The position numbers and the translations under genes were made by a program. From Pomphorhynchus laevis (Eukaryota > Acanthocephala > Palaeacanthocephala > Echinorhynchida > Pomphorhynchidae), in assembly GCA_012934845.2 (NCBI GenBank), contig WNNJ02000598.1:186001-250000 (forward strand): a DNA stretch of 64,000 nt, read 5' to 3'. Under the pieces are notes generated by a model. It was given only the letters and a program-made list of their open reading frames with translations, did no database searches and had not been told where the DNA came from. Shown piece by piece: positions 33,601 through 48,715 of the stretch. How positions within the stretch are numbered: position 1 is the first letter of the stretch; each line of letters opens with the position of its first letter.

Positions 33601-34990
33601 GATTTCTGGCCAGAAAATTAAGTACATTTCTGGAAGAATCGAATTTCTTCGACAAATACTAGTGTGGCTCCAGGAAACACACTAAAACAACAAGTGAGAG
33701 TAAGGTCAGTACAGGATTTTGTCAATAATGATAACATGGGTAAAATCATATACGCGTTAGACTTATCATCAGCGTTCGATAATGTAACACACGAATCCAT
33801 TAAGATCAGTTTGGAGGAAGCAGAAGTACCTAATAATCGGAAAGAAACAATTATAGAGATTTTGGAAATAAGATCCTTTACATTATAAGACAAAACCAGA
33901 ATTTAAAGCTTAACTGACTAAAGGAGTTCCTTAAAGGATCGCCAATATCGCCGGTTTTATTTATTTTAGCGATGAACAATATTACAAAAGATCATAATAA
34001 CGATAAAGTTCTGGTGATTACTTATGCAGGTGACATAACGCTATGTTTCAGAAGAGATACAAATAATGCAAGAATGGAACGAAGAATAAAACACTATATA
34101 CAATGAATAAAGGACAGATCGGCCAAATGTGTTTTGGTATTGAATGAAAGCAAATGCAAATTTCTATTTTGTAAGTGCAGGACTAGCCTAATTATTCATG
34201 AAAAAGAATCTGCCTGGGATTAATGAAATGCGACAGGTGAAGATATTAGGATCGATCTTTACAACAACACTAAGCTGGATTGGAGATCTAACAAAAGCCA
34301 AGAAATTATATAATAGAGGCATCAAATTTTATAGGAAATCAATCACACTAGGAGTACCTGGAAACAGCGCCGTAAATGTCGCAAAAGCGTTCCTATGTTC
34401 TGGGCTCTCATTTTATGCGCGGAATATGCCACCAGAACAACGATGGAGGTTCATTATGACCTTGCTAATCAAAATTCAACAAAGCAAACTAAAAGATTAA
34501 GGTTATATTCTGGGGTATGAATTAGCCCGTTTATATATAGAAAAAAATTAACAACTGGGATCATGAACATTATATTAAGAGTAATAGAAATTGAATAAAT
34601 GAGGTAAGACAGAGGAAGAAATATAGGGAAAATATTATTAAGTTTTATTCAAAACAAGTTATATATACTGCAAATTGCTTTTTTACCTTTCTTTTGGAAA
34701 GAGTTTCGAGACTAAAATATTGCTTTAATAAGTGGAATGGAAAGAGGAAAAGATGAAACGATATAGATGATAAGAAAATATATACAAGCATATAAGCTAG
34801 ACAATAACGGATGTACGACAAAGATACGTGAATGCATCTAGTCCAGATACTTTCTTTTCAATACATTTTTTCTTTTTTCCTTTTTTCGTGTTTTCCCTTT
34901 TTAATACCTAAAACAATTAACGCTCAAACGATTTAAAACTTGTTGCATGAAAGCTGTATTTGTCATGATATTATACAATAAAAAATTTCA
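30640..34990 (+). mobile_element. I/Jockey-group LINE, degenerate
   Basis: In order on the plus strand: an ORF1 with three CCHC-like zinc knuckles (31465-31640: CFKCQQ, CVHCT, CTNCNGN), an apurinic-type endonuclease (32170-32760: IICLQEVRGY, FFNKGQKREATLDLACYN), RT (33480-34500: IIYALDLSSAFDNVTH, KGSPISPVLFILAMNN, then a catalytic YAGD/YADD-like segment near 34022) and a 3' end near 34990 (ACAATAAAAAATTTC). Gag-like ORF1 with knuckles plus EN-RT ORF2 marks the I/Jockey group of non-LTR elements. Many stops and frame changes are present. It starts just after the 3' end of the host gene. Confidence 0.8.
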
Positions 34991-35794
34991 ATTTCAACAA
35001 ACGATGCATACGAAGTTATATATATCGCTAAATTTAAAATAAGTATATAGCAGTGTTGTGCCATTTTAGCCAAAATAATAGTTTTGGTAAGAATATTTCA
35101 TTATATAATTAAGAAAATCACAATTGTTGAATTTCGCCGTGACTTCGCTTGTATGAAGCCTTTATTTTACACATAAATAAGAAGGGTTCAATTTAACAAA
35201 TAAAAAATAATTTAATATAAAATCATCTGTATTAGCTTTATGTGCATTTATTATTTTAATATAAAGATTAAAACAAACCGGTGATATCAGAATATTAAAG
35301 GATATTCATTTTTTCAAGGATTACGAACAAACCCATTGAAATAATTTAGACATGAAAGGAGGTACTACAGATTTGAACATCTACATTAAAGGATATTAGA
35401 GCGGAATACGGGACAAAATAACAGGCATTTAATGGCGACAATAAGACTAATATTCTATTAAATTAAAAACAACATAGATTGATGAAGAAACAAAGTAAGC
35501 ACCACAAATAATGGACTATATAAACCGTCTTATAAAAACGGTATAATTTACTTCTATATAAACGGTAAAGTCATCCCGATGATTTCACAAAACTTCTAAT
35601 ATATTACGTAATTTAACAACAAAAGACACCATCTAACCCATAATAGCCAAATAATCGAGTTGATCAATTTACAACCACAAAAGATTGTTCCAACAAGTTT
35701 GTAGTTAAATAAAATGCAATGAAGGGCCAAAAAATATGATTGAGTAAGAGAAAAATTAACAATATAAATTGATTGTACACTCTTTGGGATTGTT
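34991..35794. other. AT-rich intergenic sequence
   Basis: No gene or repeat was recognised. The region around 35140-35220 and the AAGGAGGTAC region near 35350 show no coding character. Confidence 0.4.
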
Positions 35795-36150
35795 TACTAA
35801 TATGAGAGAGTGAAAAAGATTATTTTTGTATCTAAATGCCATTCCCAGAAAAAAGAAATTAAATATTTCTTCGATATTTCATTCGATATTCTACCTTAAA
35901 AAATTTTGGTTTCTAATAAACATACAATACTTCTTGATAATGTACGCGGTTAGCGAACGAAATATCGAAGAAATATTCAATTTCTTTTTTCTGGGAATGG
36001 CATTTAGATACAAAAATAATTATTCCCCCAAAATGTCTCATTCCGTTTCAAAAAGATTATTATTATTTATTAAAAGTCGAATTTTCAATAACGGATGTTA
36101 ACAAAAAATTAGAATTTTGATAAAATAATCTTTTTCACTCTCCCCTATTT
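35795..36150. repeat. Palindrome made from the 3' end of the Penelope-like element
   Basis: GAGAGTGAAAAAGATTATTT (35799) is mirrored by AATAATCTTTTTCACTCTCC (36124). Inside, CTAAATGCCATTCCCAG is mirrored by CTGGGAATGGCATTTAG, and TATTTCTTCGATATTTC by GAAATATCGAAGAAATA. The right arm matches, base for base over long stretches, the sequence just after the GIY-YIG frame at 61770-61920, so these are PLE 3' ends joined back to back. The right arm also has an insertion of about 90 bases. Confidence 0.85.
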
Positions 36151-36589
36151 GAAAGCAAGAAAGATTAACGATAAATGGCTGTTATTGGGGGGGGTGAGAG
36201 AACGTGGGAGAAGTGTTTAATCAAAAATAATTATTTTCATATATTTTTGACTTTTTAACAGTTTTTGTTTGCGCCTAAAATGGTTAGAAGATATCACACA
36301 GAGCTCACTTCAGATGAAAGAAAATCATTTGAATATGCAATACATGGGATTAATTCGGGCTGCGCCAATTGTATACGCTGCTTGTGGTGTTAAATTGAAT
36401 GAATAAAGGCAAAATTCGGCGTGGATTAGATCTTAGAATAAGATGGCAACGCCCCGCAGAATTCTTAATAGGCAGAAATATTGAGTGATTGGAATTACAA
36501 TAACTTAACTAATACTTTGGTAAGCTGATTAATAGTGGAGCTTAAATACATCTAAGATAAACATTTGGAAAGATTATATATTTGATAAA

Positions 36590-37440
36590 ATTAAAAATAA
36601 AATGAAAATAACAAACAATTATAAAAGGAAAGATAAAATTAATAAAGATATGTATAAAGAACTTACTAAATTAAAGGATAACTATATAATAACAACTATT
36701 GATAAAGCTAGTAATAACTTTGTCTTCATATGCAAAAAGCTTTATTATGATATACTAATGAAAGAGGTTATTCTAATGATTTAAATGTAAATCCAACATA
36801 TGAACGTAGTGAGTTGAGTTTAGAAACAATTATTACAAGTCACTGTTCTATAATGGATAAAAAGGGTATAAAGGTTGAATTAGATAATAAAACTATACCT
36901 ATATTATATTGGAATCCAAAATTACATAAAAATCCAATAAAACTTAGGATCATATGTAATGCGTTTAAATGTACATTAAAACCACTTTCTGTCTATATGA
37001 ATAAAATACTTAAAGTAATTAAAGCACACTTTAAAAAATATTGCAAGGTAATCGAAATTAATACTGGTATAAAACACTATGGATGGATAATAAATAATAT
37101 AAAATAGATAAAATATATTAATATAAAATAATATAAAATATAATACATTAAATAATGAAATTTTAAGAATTGCAACAATATGTAATGATATTGGCTTTCT
37201 TCAAAATCATTTAAATAATTAAAGTTAAACATATCATAAACTAGGATACTATAAGAATACAACTAGACAAATAATTGCCAATTTTAAAAATGCTCAAGAT
37301 ATCACTCAAAATAAAATATATATTTTTTTAAATTGTATGGAAAATTTTTATTTCATTTAAATTTTGCATGTAGAAATTAAAGTGTGAAATTTTTATGGAT
37401 GAATAGTAAATAATATACGTTATGTATAAACAACATCATA
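36590..37440 (+). mobile_element. Internally deleted copy of the AT-rich PLE-type element
   Basis: Positions 36602-37080 encode the N-terminal RT portion (MKITNNYKRKDKINKDMYKE; PILYWNPKLHKNPIKLR; VIEINTGIKHY). At about 37081 the sequence jumps to the 3' region (GGATGGATAATAAATAATAT, then AATTGCAACAATATGTAATG). About 750 bp of RT, including the YIDD motif, are missing. It is otherwise very similar to the minus-strand copy at 12.3 kb. Confidence 0.8.
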
Positions 37441-37920
37441 GGATTTCTAACGAAATACGGCATTTATACTAAATGGTGTTGCTTGTTATACTGGACTTTG
37501 ATTCACCACTTTCAGGCACCATGTCACTTCTAGACAATCACTTCATCATCGAAATGATGATTATCCGGCAACACTCATCAGTAGAATGAATTACTCACTG
37601 ATCCTTTCGGTTGCCTGTGTGACATTATGAATAAAGGCGTTTCCGACGCTTTGCTTAATTGACTGAGGCTTTCGCTCTTTACCAGATCGAATTGCTGTGC
37701 GGACCATCCTTAAACACTAGGCAGAGGTTGTTGCTGAATTGTCGCTGCACTCGTTGGATCCTAAATGGATGCGGCAGGTATAATAGTAGTGCACGGATGT
37801 GCTGAGTAGACAACGGTCCAGGATTTCTTACGAAATATGGTATTTATACAAAATTGTGTTGCTTATTAGACTGGAGTTTGATTCACGATTTTCACGCAAC
37901 GCACCATGTGCCTGAAAGAC
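37437..37920 (-). repeat. 364-bp repeat family, about 1.3 units
   Basis: On the minus strand this matches the tandem array at 57.6-59.1 kb: CCAGGATTTCTTACGAAAT-type start, CACTAGGCAGAGGTTGTTGC, CGGCAACACTCATCAGTAG. It is an isolated, somewhat diverged insertion. Confidence 0.85.
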
Positions 37921-37929
37921 GTGAACAGA

Positions 37930-38000
37930 AAACAGGCAAGACAAATATATTTCTGTATTTCAACGTTTCGCCTCTCGGCTTCGCCCGGAAAATTGTAATC
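37930..38000 (-). repeat. Hammerhead-like retroelement terminus, degenerate
   Basis: The minus strand reads CGGGCGAA, GCC-GAGA-GGC, GAAACGTTG and then AAATAC. This is the stem II hairpin plus GAAAC box of a PLE-type hammerhead, but the CTGATGA box is replaced. Confidence 0.5.
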
Positions 38001-39469
38001 AGTTAATTTATATAGCTTCACCTTTATATATAGTTACGTAGGTAACAAAATGGATCAACCATGAATATATGAAGATAACGTTTAATAATGTTTATTTTCT
38101 TTATCATTTATATCTTTTATCACAAATGAACATATTTTATTTGTCTCTTGATTTAGTATATATTAATATTTATTATTATATCCTGAAAAATAATCTTCAT
38201 GAGAAATAAAACTATTTGTTTTTAGACTTAATATTTCGTAAATATGTAAAAGATTAATTTTAGAATTATACAAATTGACATTGACGTCAAATACATATAG
38301 CGCTCTATGCATTCAAGTTGGTTCGAATTTACAAAATATAACATAGGAACTAATCGATAGTTAATGACGATACCTGATTTATTTCCACTGATGTATATGT
38401 GTCTACTACTCTGGGCCATGCTTATAGTATTCAGTCGCAATGTAATCATATCGATTTTGATCGTTTTCACATCGTTTTCAACTCATCTTTGTTCAACGTA
38501 TACATCATTCACTTATCTATTGATGACAAACCTCTTGTATTTCTGCATGTCTTTAATACCTATCGCCGATCACTGATCATGCAATCATTGTTTTTCGTTT
38601 TTGAGTAAAAGACGAAAAACATTGTTTTTCTTAGTACATTTACTAAGCGAAACTAAACAAGTTTTTGGCAAGTCGAATAATTTTAAATAAAATTAAAACT
38701 ATTTAATTAAAGTTTATTTAATTAAATAAAATTTTATAAAATAATCTGTTAAATTTGAGACAGCAACATTACCTGTTACTTTGATATCATTTACCCTCCT
38801 TGATTGTTTAAACGGTGAACTGTGTACTACAATCTGCACAATTCCTTCCTTGTTCAAGTACTACTGGATTTATACTTTAAATACTTTTACTAGGTCAGTA
38901 AGAATACATTGCGTGTGTGCCTAATGCGACAAAGCGTTCTCATTAAATTATGTTATTTATAATGTGAACAAAGGCACGCTCAAAACGCTATTTCTTAAAG
39001 GCATAGTATCATACACTATATAATGACAAGTACTTTATAATAATACACTTTAAATAAATTCATATACCCGTTATCAGTGGTTAAAGAATAGTTACCCTGA
39101 TATGAGCTCAAAAATTAATTTCGATACACAACCGATCGTATTTTTATTTTTATTTACTGCGTCCCTTAATAAATTAAATACTTGTTCTTCTAACACATCT
39201 TATATTGTCAAATCAGCAATACTTCTATATTTATTGAGCATTCCATATGCGGATTAAGCCTAAAATAACAAAGGCACCGAATATGTTGGTATGAGTTTCA
39301 GCGTGAAAGATATTTTAGGGTACAGTTTCCAATGAGATGAAAACAATGCAACTTTAAGAAAATATAAAAATAAAACATTATAATAATTCGATTATAAAAA
39401 CAAAAAGGATGGACTGAATGAAATTTTAGGAGTTTAAACATGTTATTTTTACATTTCAAATAACAACGG
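38001..39469. other. Intergenic sequence downstream of the pseudouridine synthase gene
   Basis: No supported gene. Frames at 38228-38608 are short and lack recognisable domains. The sequence just below 39470 is presumed to hold the 3' UTR of the minus-strand PUS1-like gene. Confidence 0.45.
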
Positions 39470-41026
39470 TTAACTATATAGTAGTGCGCGTCTCTTCACT
39501 TCCAGTTCGCTACCAGGAGAGCTGTTTGTATCATCAACGTCGCGTTTCAACCTTGCCATTGATTGAGCATATCCTAAACCAAATGTCCACTTATTATTAC
39601 AATTATCATCTGTGTAGCAGTGGATCACGGGACAGGCGATCGCATATGCCAACCAATCAATAAAGATATTTTTATTATCAAATAAGCCAGGACAATAGCA
39701 TTTTCTAATTATACTAGGAATAAGAGTATTATGTTCAAAATCATGCAAATCATTTTGAATATTTGAAAGCGACAAATTGCTGTGAATTCCGTCATTGCCG
39801 TATCGTCGGTTGTAAGTTTTGTAAAACACTTGATTTAAATACAATCCCTCAGCAGGCGCCTTCAGTATTGAAAGTCGTTCCGATTGATAAGCTTGGTATT
39901 TGATCCAATCTAAATTTAGTAATCCCCTTGAAACAAAAGTCATTACAGCCACCATTTTCCTTATCTGATTTAGCATAAAGCTTTGACCAGTCACAGTAAT
40001 TCTGCAATACTGTCTCTTTTCCATTTCGACCTTATCTTCGGATTTATCGGCAGTTTTAAACGAAGGAGCTGTAATATAAAACGGTTTAGATATTTCGGTG
40101 CTTATTATGTGCCGTACACAGCTTGGATCTGTAAATCTTCGTCTGGTAGTGAAATTGTGAAAATTATGAGAGCCTTCGTAGAATTTTAGAACTGCCTTTG
40201 CTTTTTCGAAGCTTAGTCTGTCATCGTCGTTAGACTCTGGATCAAAATGGCTGTCGACAGTAATTACTCCTCCCCTGCTAACAACGTCCATCAGACAATA
40301 TGTCGGCAACAAATACGAATAAGTACGATAATCACATGCTTTTTTGCAGTCGAAGCCTTGACATACCTGTATAATGTCGAATATCTTTATGTCATTAGGA
40401 ATCAGTTTATTTATCTTGTTTTTCAAGTCTTCTACCATAAATAGTTTTAAGGATATAAAATTTGCAATGGCTGAAACGCCTTTATCCGTTCGAGCCGCAC
40501 GCTGAAATCTCATTTTCTGCATGCTCAATGCATGTTCATAGCGTATTGCTCCTGCTGCAAGCAATGCTTTGACTATTTCATCCTCTATCGTATTTACTAG
40601 CTGTGGTCTACTCTTCTGCTCAATGATGTCTTTTTCAAGTAGCGGTCCATTTTGGCGTTGGAGTCCAAAATAAGCCCCTCCCAGATAGCCGAAAACAATA
40701 GCGACCTTTCTTTTCTTAAGCTTGGGATTGTCATTATCAATTAATGGCTTTAACGTTAACGACGTATCTGCCCGCTGCTTGTCTTCCATATTTGTTGGAC
40801 TTGGTAGGTTTTCGCTATCCCCATTTTTAATGACAACAGTGTTTTCACTGCAGGCGTCTCTGTTAGCAGGCGTACAATCGTTGTTGATTGAACTGGTGCT
40901 ATTCATGTGAAACAAAGAACGAGTTGAATTGTCTTTTACAGTTTTAGAAGAAAACCAGTTGATTTGAAAGGGAGAAGGTGTATTTATTCGGCAGAAGTAT
41001 CGCTTAAGTGCTGTCTGGGTAATCAT
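39470..41026 (-). CDS. PUS1: tRNA pseudouridine synthase, PUS1/TruA family
   Basis: A single open frame of 518 codons. The enzyme isomerises uridine to pseudouridine in tRNA. Catalytic motif: AARTDKGVSA with the nucleophilic Asp at residue 181. Other family signatures are GYLGGAYFGLQRQ (113-125), DYRTYSYLLP (232-241), YEGSHNFHNFT (283-293), GQSFMLNQIRKMV (347-359) and PAEGLYLNQVFY (391-402). These match eukaryotic PUS1 (nuclear/mitochondrial) better than PUS3. The first 30 residues are basic with aromatic and hydroxylated residues and few acids, a plausible mitochondrial presequence. Residues 40-105 are a low-complexity linker. The length fits PUS1 (about 400-540). No intron is seen. Confidence 0.9.
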   Translation of the reverse strand: MITQTALKRYFCRINTPSPFQINWFSSKTVKDNSTRSLFHMNSTSSINNDCTPANRDACSENTVVIKNGDSENLPSPTNMEDKQRADTSLTLKPLIDNDNPKLKKRKVAIVFGYLGGAYFGLQRQNGPLLEKDIIEQKSRPQLVNTIEDEIVKALLAAGAIRYEHALSMQKMRFQRAARTDKGVSAIANFISLKLFMVEDLKNKINKLIPNDIKIFDIIQVCQGFDCKKACDYRTYSYLLPTYCLMDVVSRGGVITVDSHFDPESNDDDRLSFEKAKAVLKFYEGSHNFHNFTTRRRFTDPSCVRHIISTEISKPFYITAPSFKTADKSEDKVEMEKRQYCRITVTGQSFMLNQIRKMVAVMTFVSRGLLNLDWIKYQAYQSERLSILKAPAEGLYLNQVFYKTYNRRYGNDGIHSNLSLSNIQNDLHDFEHNTLIPSIIRKCYCPGLFDNKNIFIDWLAYAIACPVIHCYTDDNCNNKWTFGLGYAQSMARLKRDVDDTNSSPGSELEVKRRALLYS

Positions 41027-41309
41027 AGAAATATATCATAAATACTTAATGAAACACATCCAGATGTCATATCTGAGTAAGTATATTATCACTTGAATAT
41101 AGGAAGGAGAACAAAGTGATTTATATAGAAAATAAAACTAAACATAGGTGCTTAGGAGCATTTATATTATAGAAATGCTATTAAATTTCAATTTTAAATT
41201 TTAACTTGATATAAATTATATAAAATCTTATAAAATTATTAAATCGTATAATTATTTAATTACTTAATATTTAATTATTTTATTTTTTATCGTTATGTTT
41301 AGTTTATAA
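41027..41309. other. Region upstream of the PUS1-like gene
   Basis: AT-rich with no recognisable motif; it presumably contains the promoter of the minus-strand gene. It runs into an AT-rich element end. Confidence 0.4.
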
Positions 41310-41860
41310 ATTATTTAATATACGTAGGCTCAGTTATTTGATCTGATTTATACTAAAGTTATTATATAGAAATTGAATTTATAAAAGTTTTGTAGAACTT
41401 ATATTTGATGATGTAAATACAAATTTTTAAATAAAATTTTGATTGTTCAGTTGTTTTTTTTATATAAATAATATGATTTTTATCAGAATAAGATACCAGA
41501 TAATCAAATTTCATAAAAGGAAATATGTCATCAGCATGCATTTGGCCCAACTGCTATGTTGGGTCGAGGAATAGGGGCCGAAATCTGATTACATAGCAAT
41601 TTCTTCTGATGATATATATTCTTTATTCGAATACATCTTCTGTTATTTATTAGTTAATTCATAAAAATTGACTTTTATTTTAAATTTAAACATTAAATTT
41701 TATCTTGATATGAGTTATATATAATCTTGTATAAAATTATTTATAATTATTTATTAATTTATGATTTTATTTTGATTCATAATTATGTTTAATTTATAAA
41801 TAATGTAATATCCGTAGACTCAGTTATCTTATCTGATTTATTCAAAATACTTAATCACTT
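41310..41860 (-). mobile_element. Terminal part of the AT-rich PLE-type element
   Basis: The minus-orientation terminal module lies at 41500-41615 (AAATATGTCATCAGCATGC, CCAACTGCTATGTTGGG, GGGGCCGAAATCTGATT). It is followed by an AT-rich tail ending GTAGACTCAGTTATCTTATC (41814). A second tail end (GTAGGCTCAGTTATTTGATC) lies at 41323, so two copies of the terminus are arranged in tandem about 490 bp apart. Confidence 0.75.
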
Positions 41861-42500
41861 ATATTACTAATCATATATAGCAGCTAAACGCAGATCGCAA
41901 AGATGTTTAACGGATATAATCTCGAATCTCTAAAATATTCTTCATCGAAAGAACTGTCAAATATAATTAGAAAAAAAACAAGTATGATACAATTATATAT
42001 ATATTTATACATTTGTAATATTTTTATTTAAATAATGGTGTCTGTACTACATATACTCATGAATAGCCCTTTGCACAAATGTTAAAATTAATAAAATCAA
42101 TAAGTAATAATTGCAATTAAATTTTACAACTTCAATTGATTAATTACGCGATCACTTCGGCATGCTGTATCCGCTGCAACTTCCATAGGCAGTATGTTGA
42201 GGCTTGAGTGCTACTTGCCAATGATTCCTTACAACTTATTCACTACAAGTCCTAATGACTATGATTGGTACTTATTTTAGAAATATGTGTCAATAACGTT
42301 TACGAGGAGATCTGCTAACTCATCAAATTCTTGTATGTAAAAAAGAAACGATTAATCTAAAATTTAAATACATTTGTTTTGATTTCGATGAAAATTAAAT
42401 TTTGATTGTACAGTTGTTTAACATATAAATAATATGATTTGTCTTTGAATTAGATACTAAATAATCAAATTAAAGAAAAAACGTTTAAGAGAAACAATAA
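41861..42500. other. AT-rich intergenic sequence
   Basis: No gene or repeat was recognised apart from short sequences near 42390-42470 that resemble 41430-41510 (TTTTGATTGT.CAGTTGTTT), part of the AT-rich element family. Confidence 0.45.
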
Positions 42501-42519
42501 AATACATAAAAAAGTTTGA

Positions 42520-46140
<3,621 letters not shown>

Positions 46141-47139
46141 GCGCCGGACGTCATTTGCCACGTAAAAATCAATCCTTGTTTAATCTATTCGATCTAATTG
46201 TCTTTTAAAAAGTGCTATTATCGGCATTCGAACACATTATAACACGGACACCACATAGAGTTTTTACTGCCAGTTTAGGTATAACTGCGAATATGAAATC
46301 TAATTATTTTAATTCAACTAAAAATTTGACAAATTTTAATTTTGAAATTACTTAAAATCGAGCTGAGTTTACCGCTTATATGTATATTTAGAAGACAGTA
46401 AAGAATTGATTTTTTATTTGCAAGCTAAACAATGAAGTAACGTTTAGTACGGCATCGTTTGAATCCTAAAATATACAATCGCAAACTTCAAAATAATATA
46501 AAAATAAAAAATACTTTGCGCAAGTATTAAATGAAGAAAGGAAAAATCAAGTGCAGCAAATATATTTATTAAAAATGATGAGTAAAGTCGGTTAAAAATA
46601 ATATTCGCTTTCGAATTCTTTAAAACTACAGTCAAACAATTTGATCAATTTGGTGCTACATCTACTATGCATTGAGTTATTTATGCTTTTTATCAGTGGC
46701 TTCTTCATACGAGGGAGGCGGTTTCTCGCAACTCTAAATACAAAAAAAAGAATAAAAACTTGAGGTGTAACAACAACTTATTAAGAAGTGTCATGGTAAA
46801 TATTAGTGTATATTAAAAAGTCAACCGATATTAGTTGTTAATCAAGACTATTTACAGTAAAATATCAAAATTAGCTATAATATTAAAATCACAATAAAAT
46901 AAGAATATTTTTACGAGTGATCTCAATTTGCAAGGGCTGACTTTATCAGTGGGAAGGTTACCGGGAAAAAGTAAAAATTCAAGCCGTGAAGAAGGCGCAC
47001 CTAATTATGTTATCATTAAGATCATTGTCCTCCATGTGTCTTTATCCTTCCATCCAACACTTAATCAATATTGTCGTCGTAAGTACTTAATTCAGTATAT
47101 CCATGCTTGCTTAGTTAATATTTCTCTACGTGCGGCAGA
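46141..47139. other. Intergenic sequence, nothing recognised
   Basis: AT-rich. Short frames (46444-46635 minus, 46928-47161 plus) have no domain or convincing composition. Confidence 0.4.
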
Positions 47140-47515
47140 CGTGTATATACAATTCGATTGAGTTTTTATCCCGGGAATTCCTAATTGGTTCAGTAGCGTC
47201 GCGCTGCTAATACAATTCTTCAGCGATATCCAACATATTACAGGCATAACATTATCAGAGCGCTAATAAAAGTTCAAAATATATTATTTTTCGAAACAAC
47301 TTGACTGAACTTTAAAGAACACATTGCACTCACACAACCTATGTGACGATTTTGTTTAATTTAATATGTCTCGTGCACAGATAAAGCCATTGTATGGCTT
47401 TATCTGTGCACGAGACATATTAAATTAAACAAAATCGTCACATAGGTTGACTGAACCAATTAGGAATTCAAAGGATAAAAAACTCTATCGAATGGTATAT
47501 ACACGTTCGACACCA
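47140..47515. repeat. Long imperfect palindrome with perfect inner arms
   Basis: The outer arms 47143-47212 (GTGTATATACAATTCGATTG, GAATTCCTAATTGGTTCAGT) mirror 47452-47510. The inner arms, about 47338-47394 and 47396-47451 (CCTATGTGACGATTTTGTTT, GTGCACAGATAAAGCCAT), are nearly perfect reverse complements of each other around a short centre. About 120 bases in the left half have no partner. No transposase frame is present; a foldback or MITE-like element is likely. Confidence 0.85.
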
Positions 47516-48425
47516 CAGATGCAACTGGGTGAACGGTCTCTATATATATCACAAATCTCAATTCAAGCTGCCTACAAGCAAACTCGCGAACGTGCTTGTC
47601 AATGCTAGGTCTTTAAAGTTGATGCTATTTCAAAGATAGAAGACGTTTAGCTTTCCTAAATATTGACCAAATTTCTTAATAATGCAATCCCACACTATTT
47701 AATAAAAATATATTGCATTATTTGATAATGCAATCCCGATAAATATATTTATATTGCATTTTTAATAATGCAATCCAACACTGTTTGCCGCTCGAGTCTC
47801 GACTCGAGCAGCAATCAGTCAAATGCCATTTGATGCTATATACAGCCCAGAATTTGTGAACAAACGATTCGCTTCACAAATCTTGATGGATGAACACGTT
47901 GACAATTTTTAACATTGATGATATAGCAGTTTGATAATCTGATACGTTGTATTCTTTTTAGACATTTATCAACTCTAGATTTCAGGTATAATTAGTCGTG
48001 GACGTATCATTTGGGCAATATTGTATCATGGTGGCATTGCAAGTGGATCACGATGAGTGAAACTTTCGTGTGAAGATATGAATAACAATTTCATGTACGA
48101 AATGGCAGGTTCATTATAAATATCCGTAAGAACATTTCCTAAAAACGGATATATTTTTCATGTGAAGATAAGTACGTTATTTCTATTTACACAGTTGAAT
48201 GTATTAGATTCATTAATCGTGAGATTGCATATTGATCGTTTTTAATGCTCCGTTGTTTGATACAAGCTTTTGTGAAAATCTAAACACGTTCGATAGGTTC
48301 TGCTTAATTACTTCAAAATCAGCGTCCCAGTAAAATGACCAGGCATTTCAATGACATCATTTGAATGACGTAACAGAGTTATGCATTTACCGAATTCGGC
48401 CAATAAGTGAGCCTTATAATCGAGC
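47516..48425. other. Intergenic sequence with short repeats
   Basis: ATAATGCAATCC occurs three times at about 43-bp intervals (47680-47775). GCTCGAGTCTCGACTCGAGC (47792-47811) is a perfect short palindrome. No gene was seen. Confidence 0.5.
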
Positions 48426-48428
48426 CAT

Positions 48429-48715
48429 TATATCAGATAACTAAGTCTACGTATTTTAAACTATATATAAATAAAAATAAAGATAAATAATAAATAATTA
48501 TATAAAATTTCTTATAATCGATATTTATATCAAGTTAACATCTAAGATTGAAATTTAAAATAAAAGTATATTTTTATGAATGAATAATAAATAACAGATG
48601 ATGTATTCGAATAAGGAATAGAGGTCATCAGTAGGAACTGCTATGTAATAATGTTTCGACCATTTTTATTCGAGCCATCATAGCAGCGTGGCCAAATACG
48701 CGCTAGAACCAATAA
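48429..48715 (+). mobile_element. Solo terminus of the AT-rich PLE-type element
   Basis: It starts ATCAGATAACTAAGTCTACG, continues with the AT-rich tail, and carries the module GAGGTCATCAGTAGGAACTG ... CATAGCAGCGTGGCCAAATA. It ends just after the module; no coding region follows. Confidence 0.75.

Noticed and set aside
36280-36400. MVRRYHTELTSDERKSF frame as a DNA-transposon start
   Set aside because: Only about 38 codons before a stop, with no transposase motif nearby.
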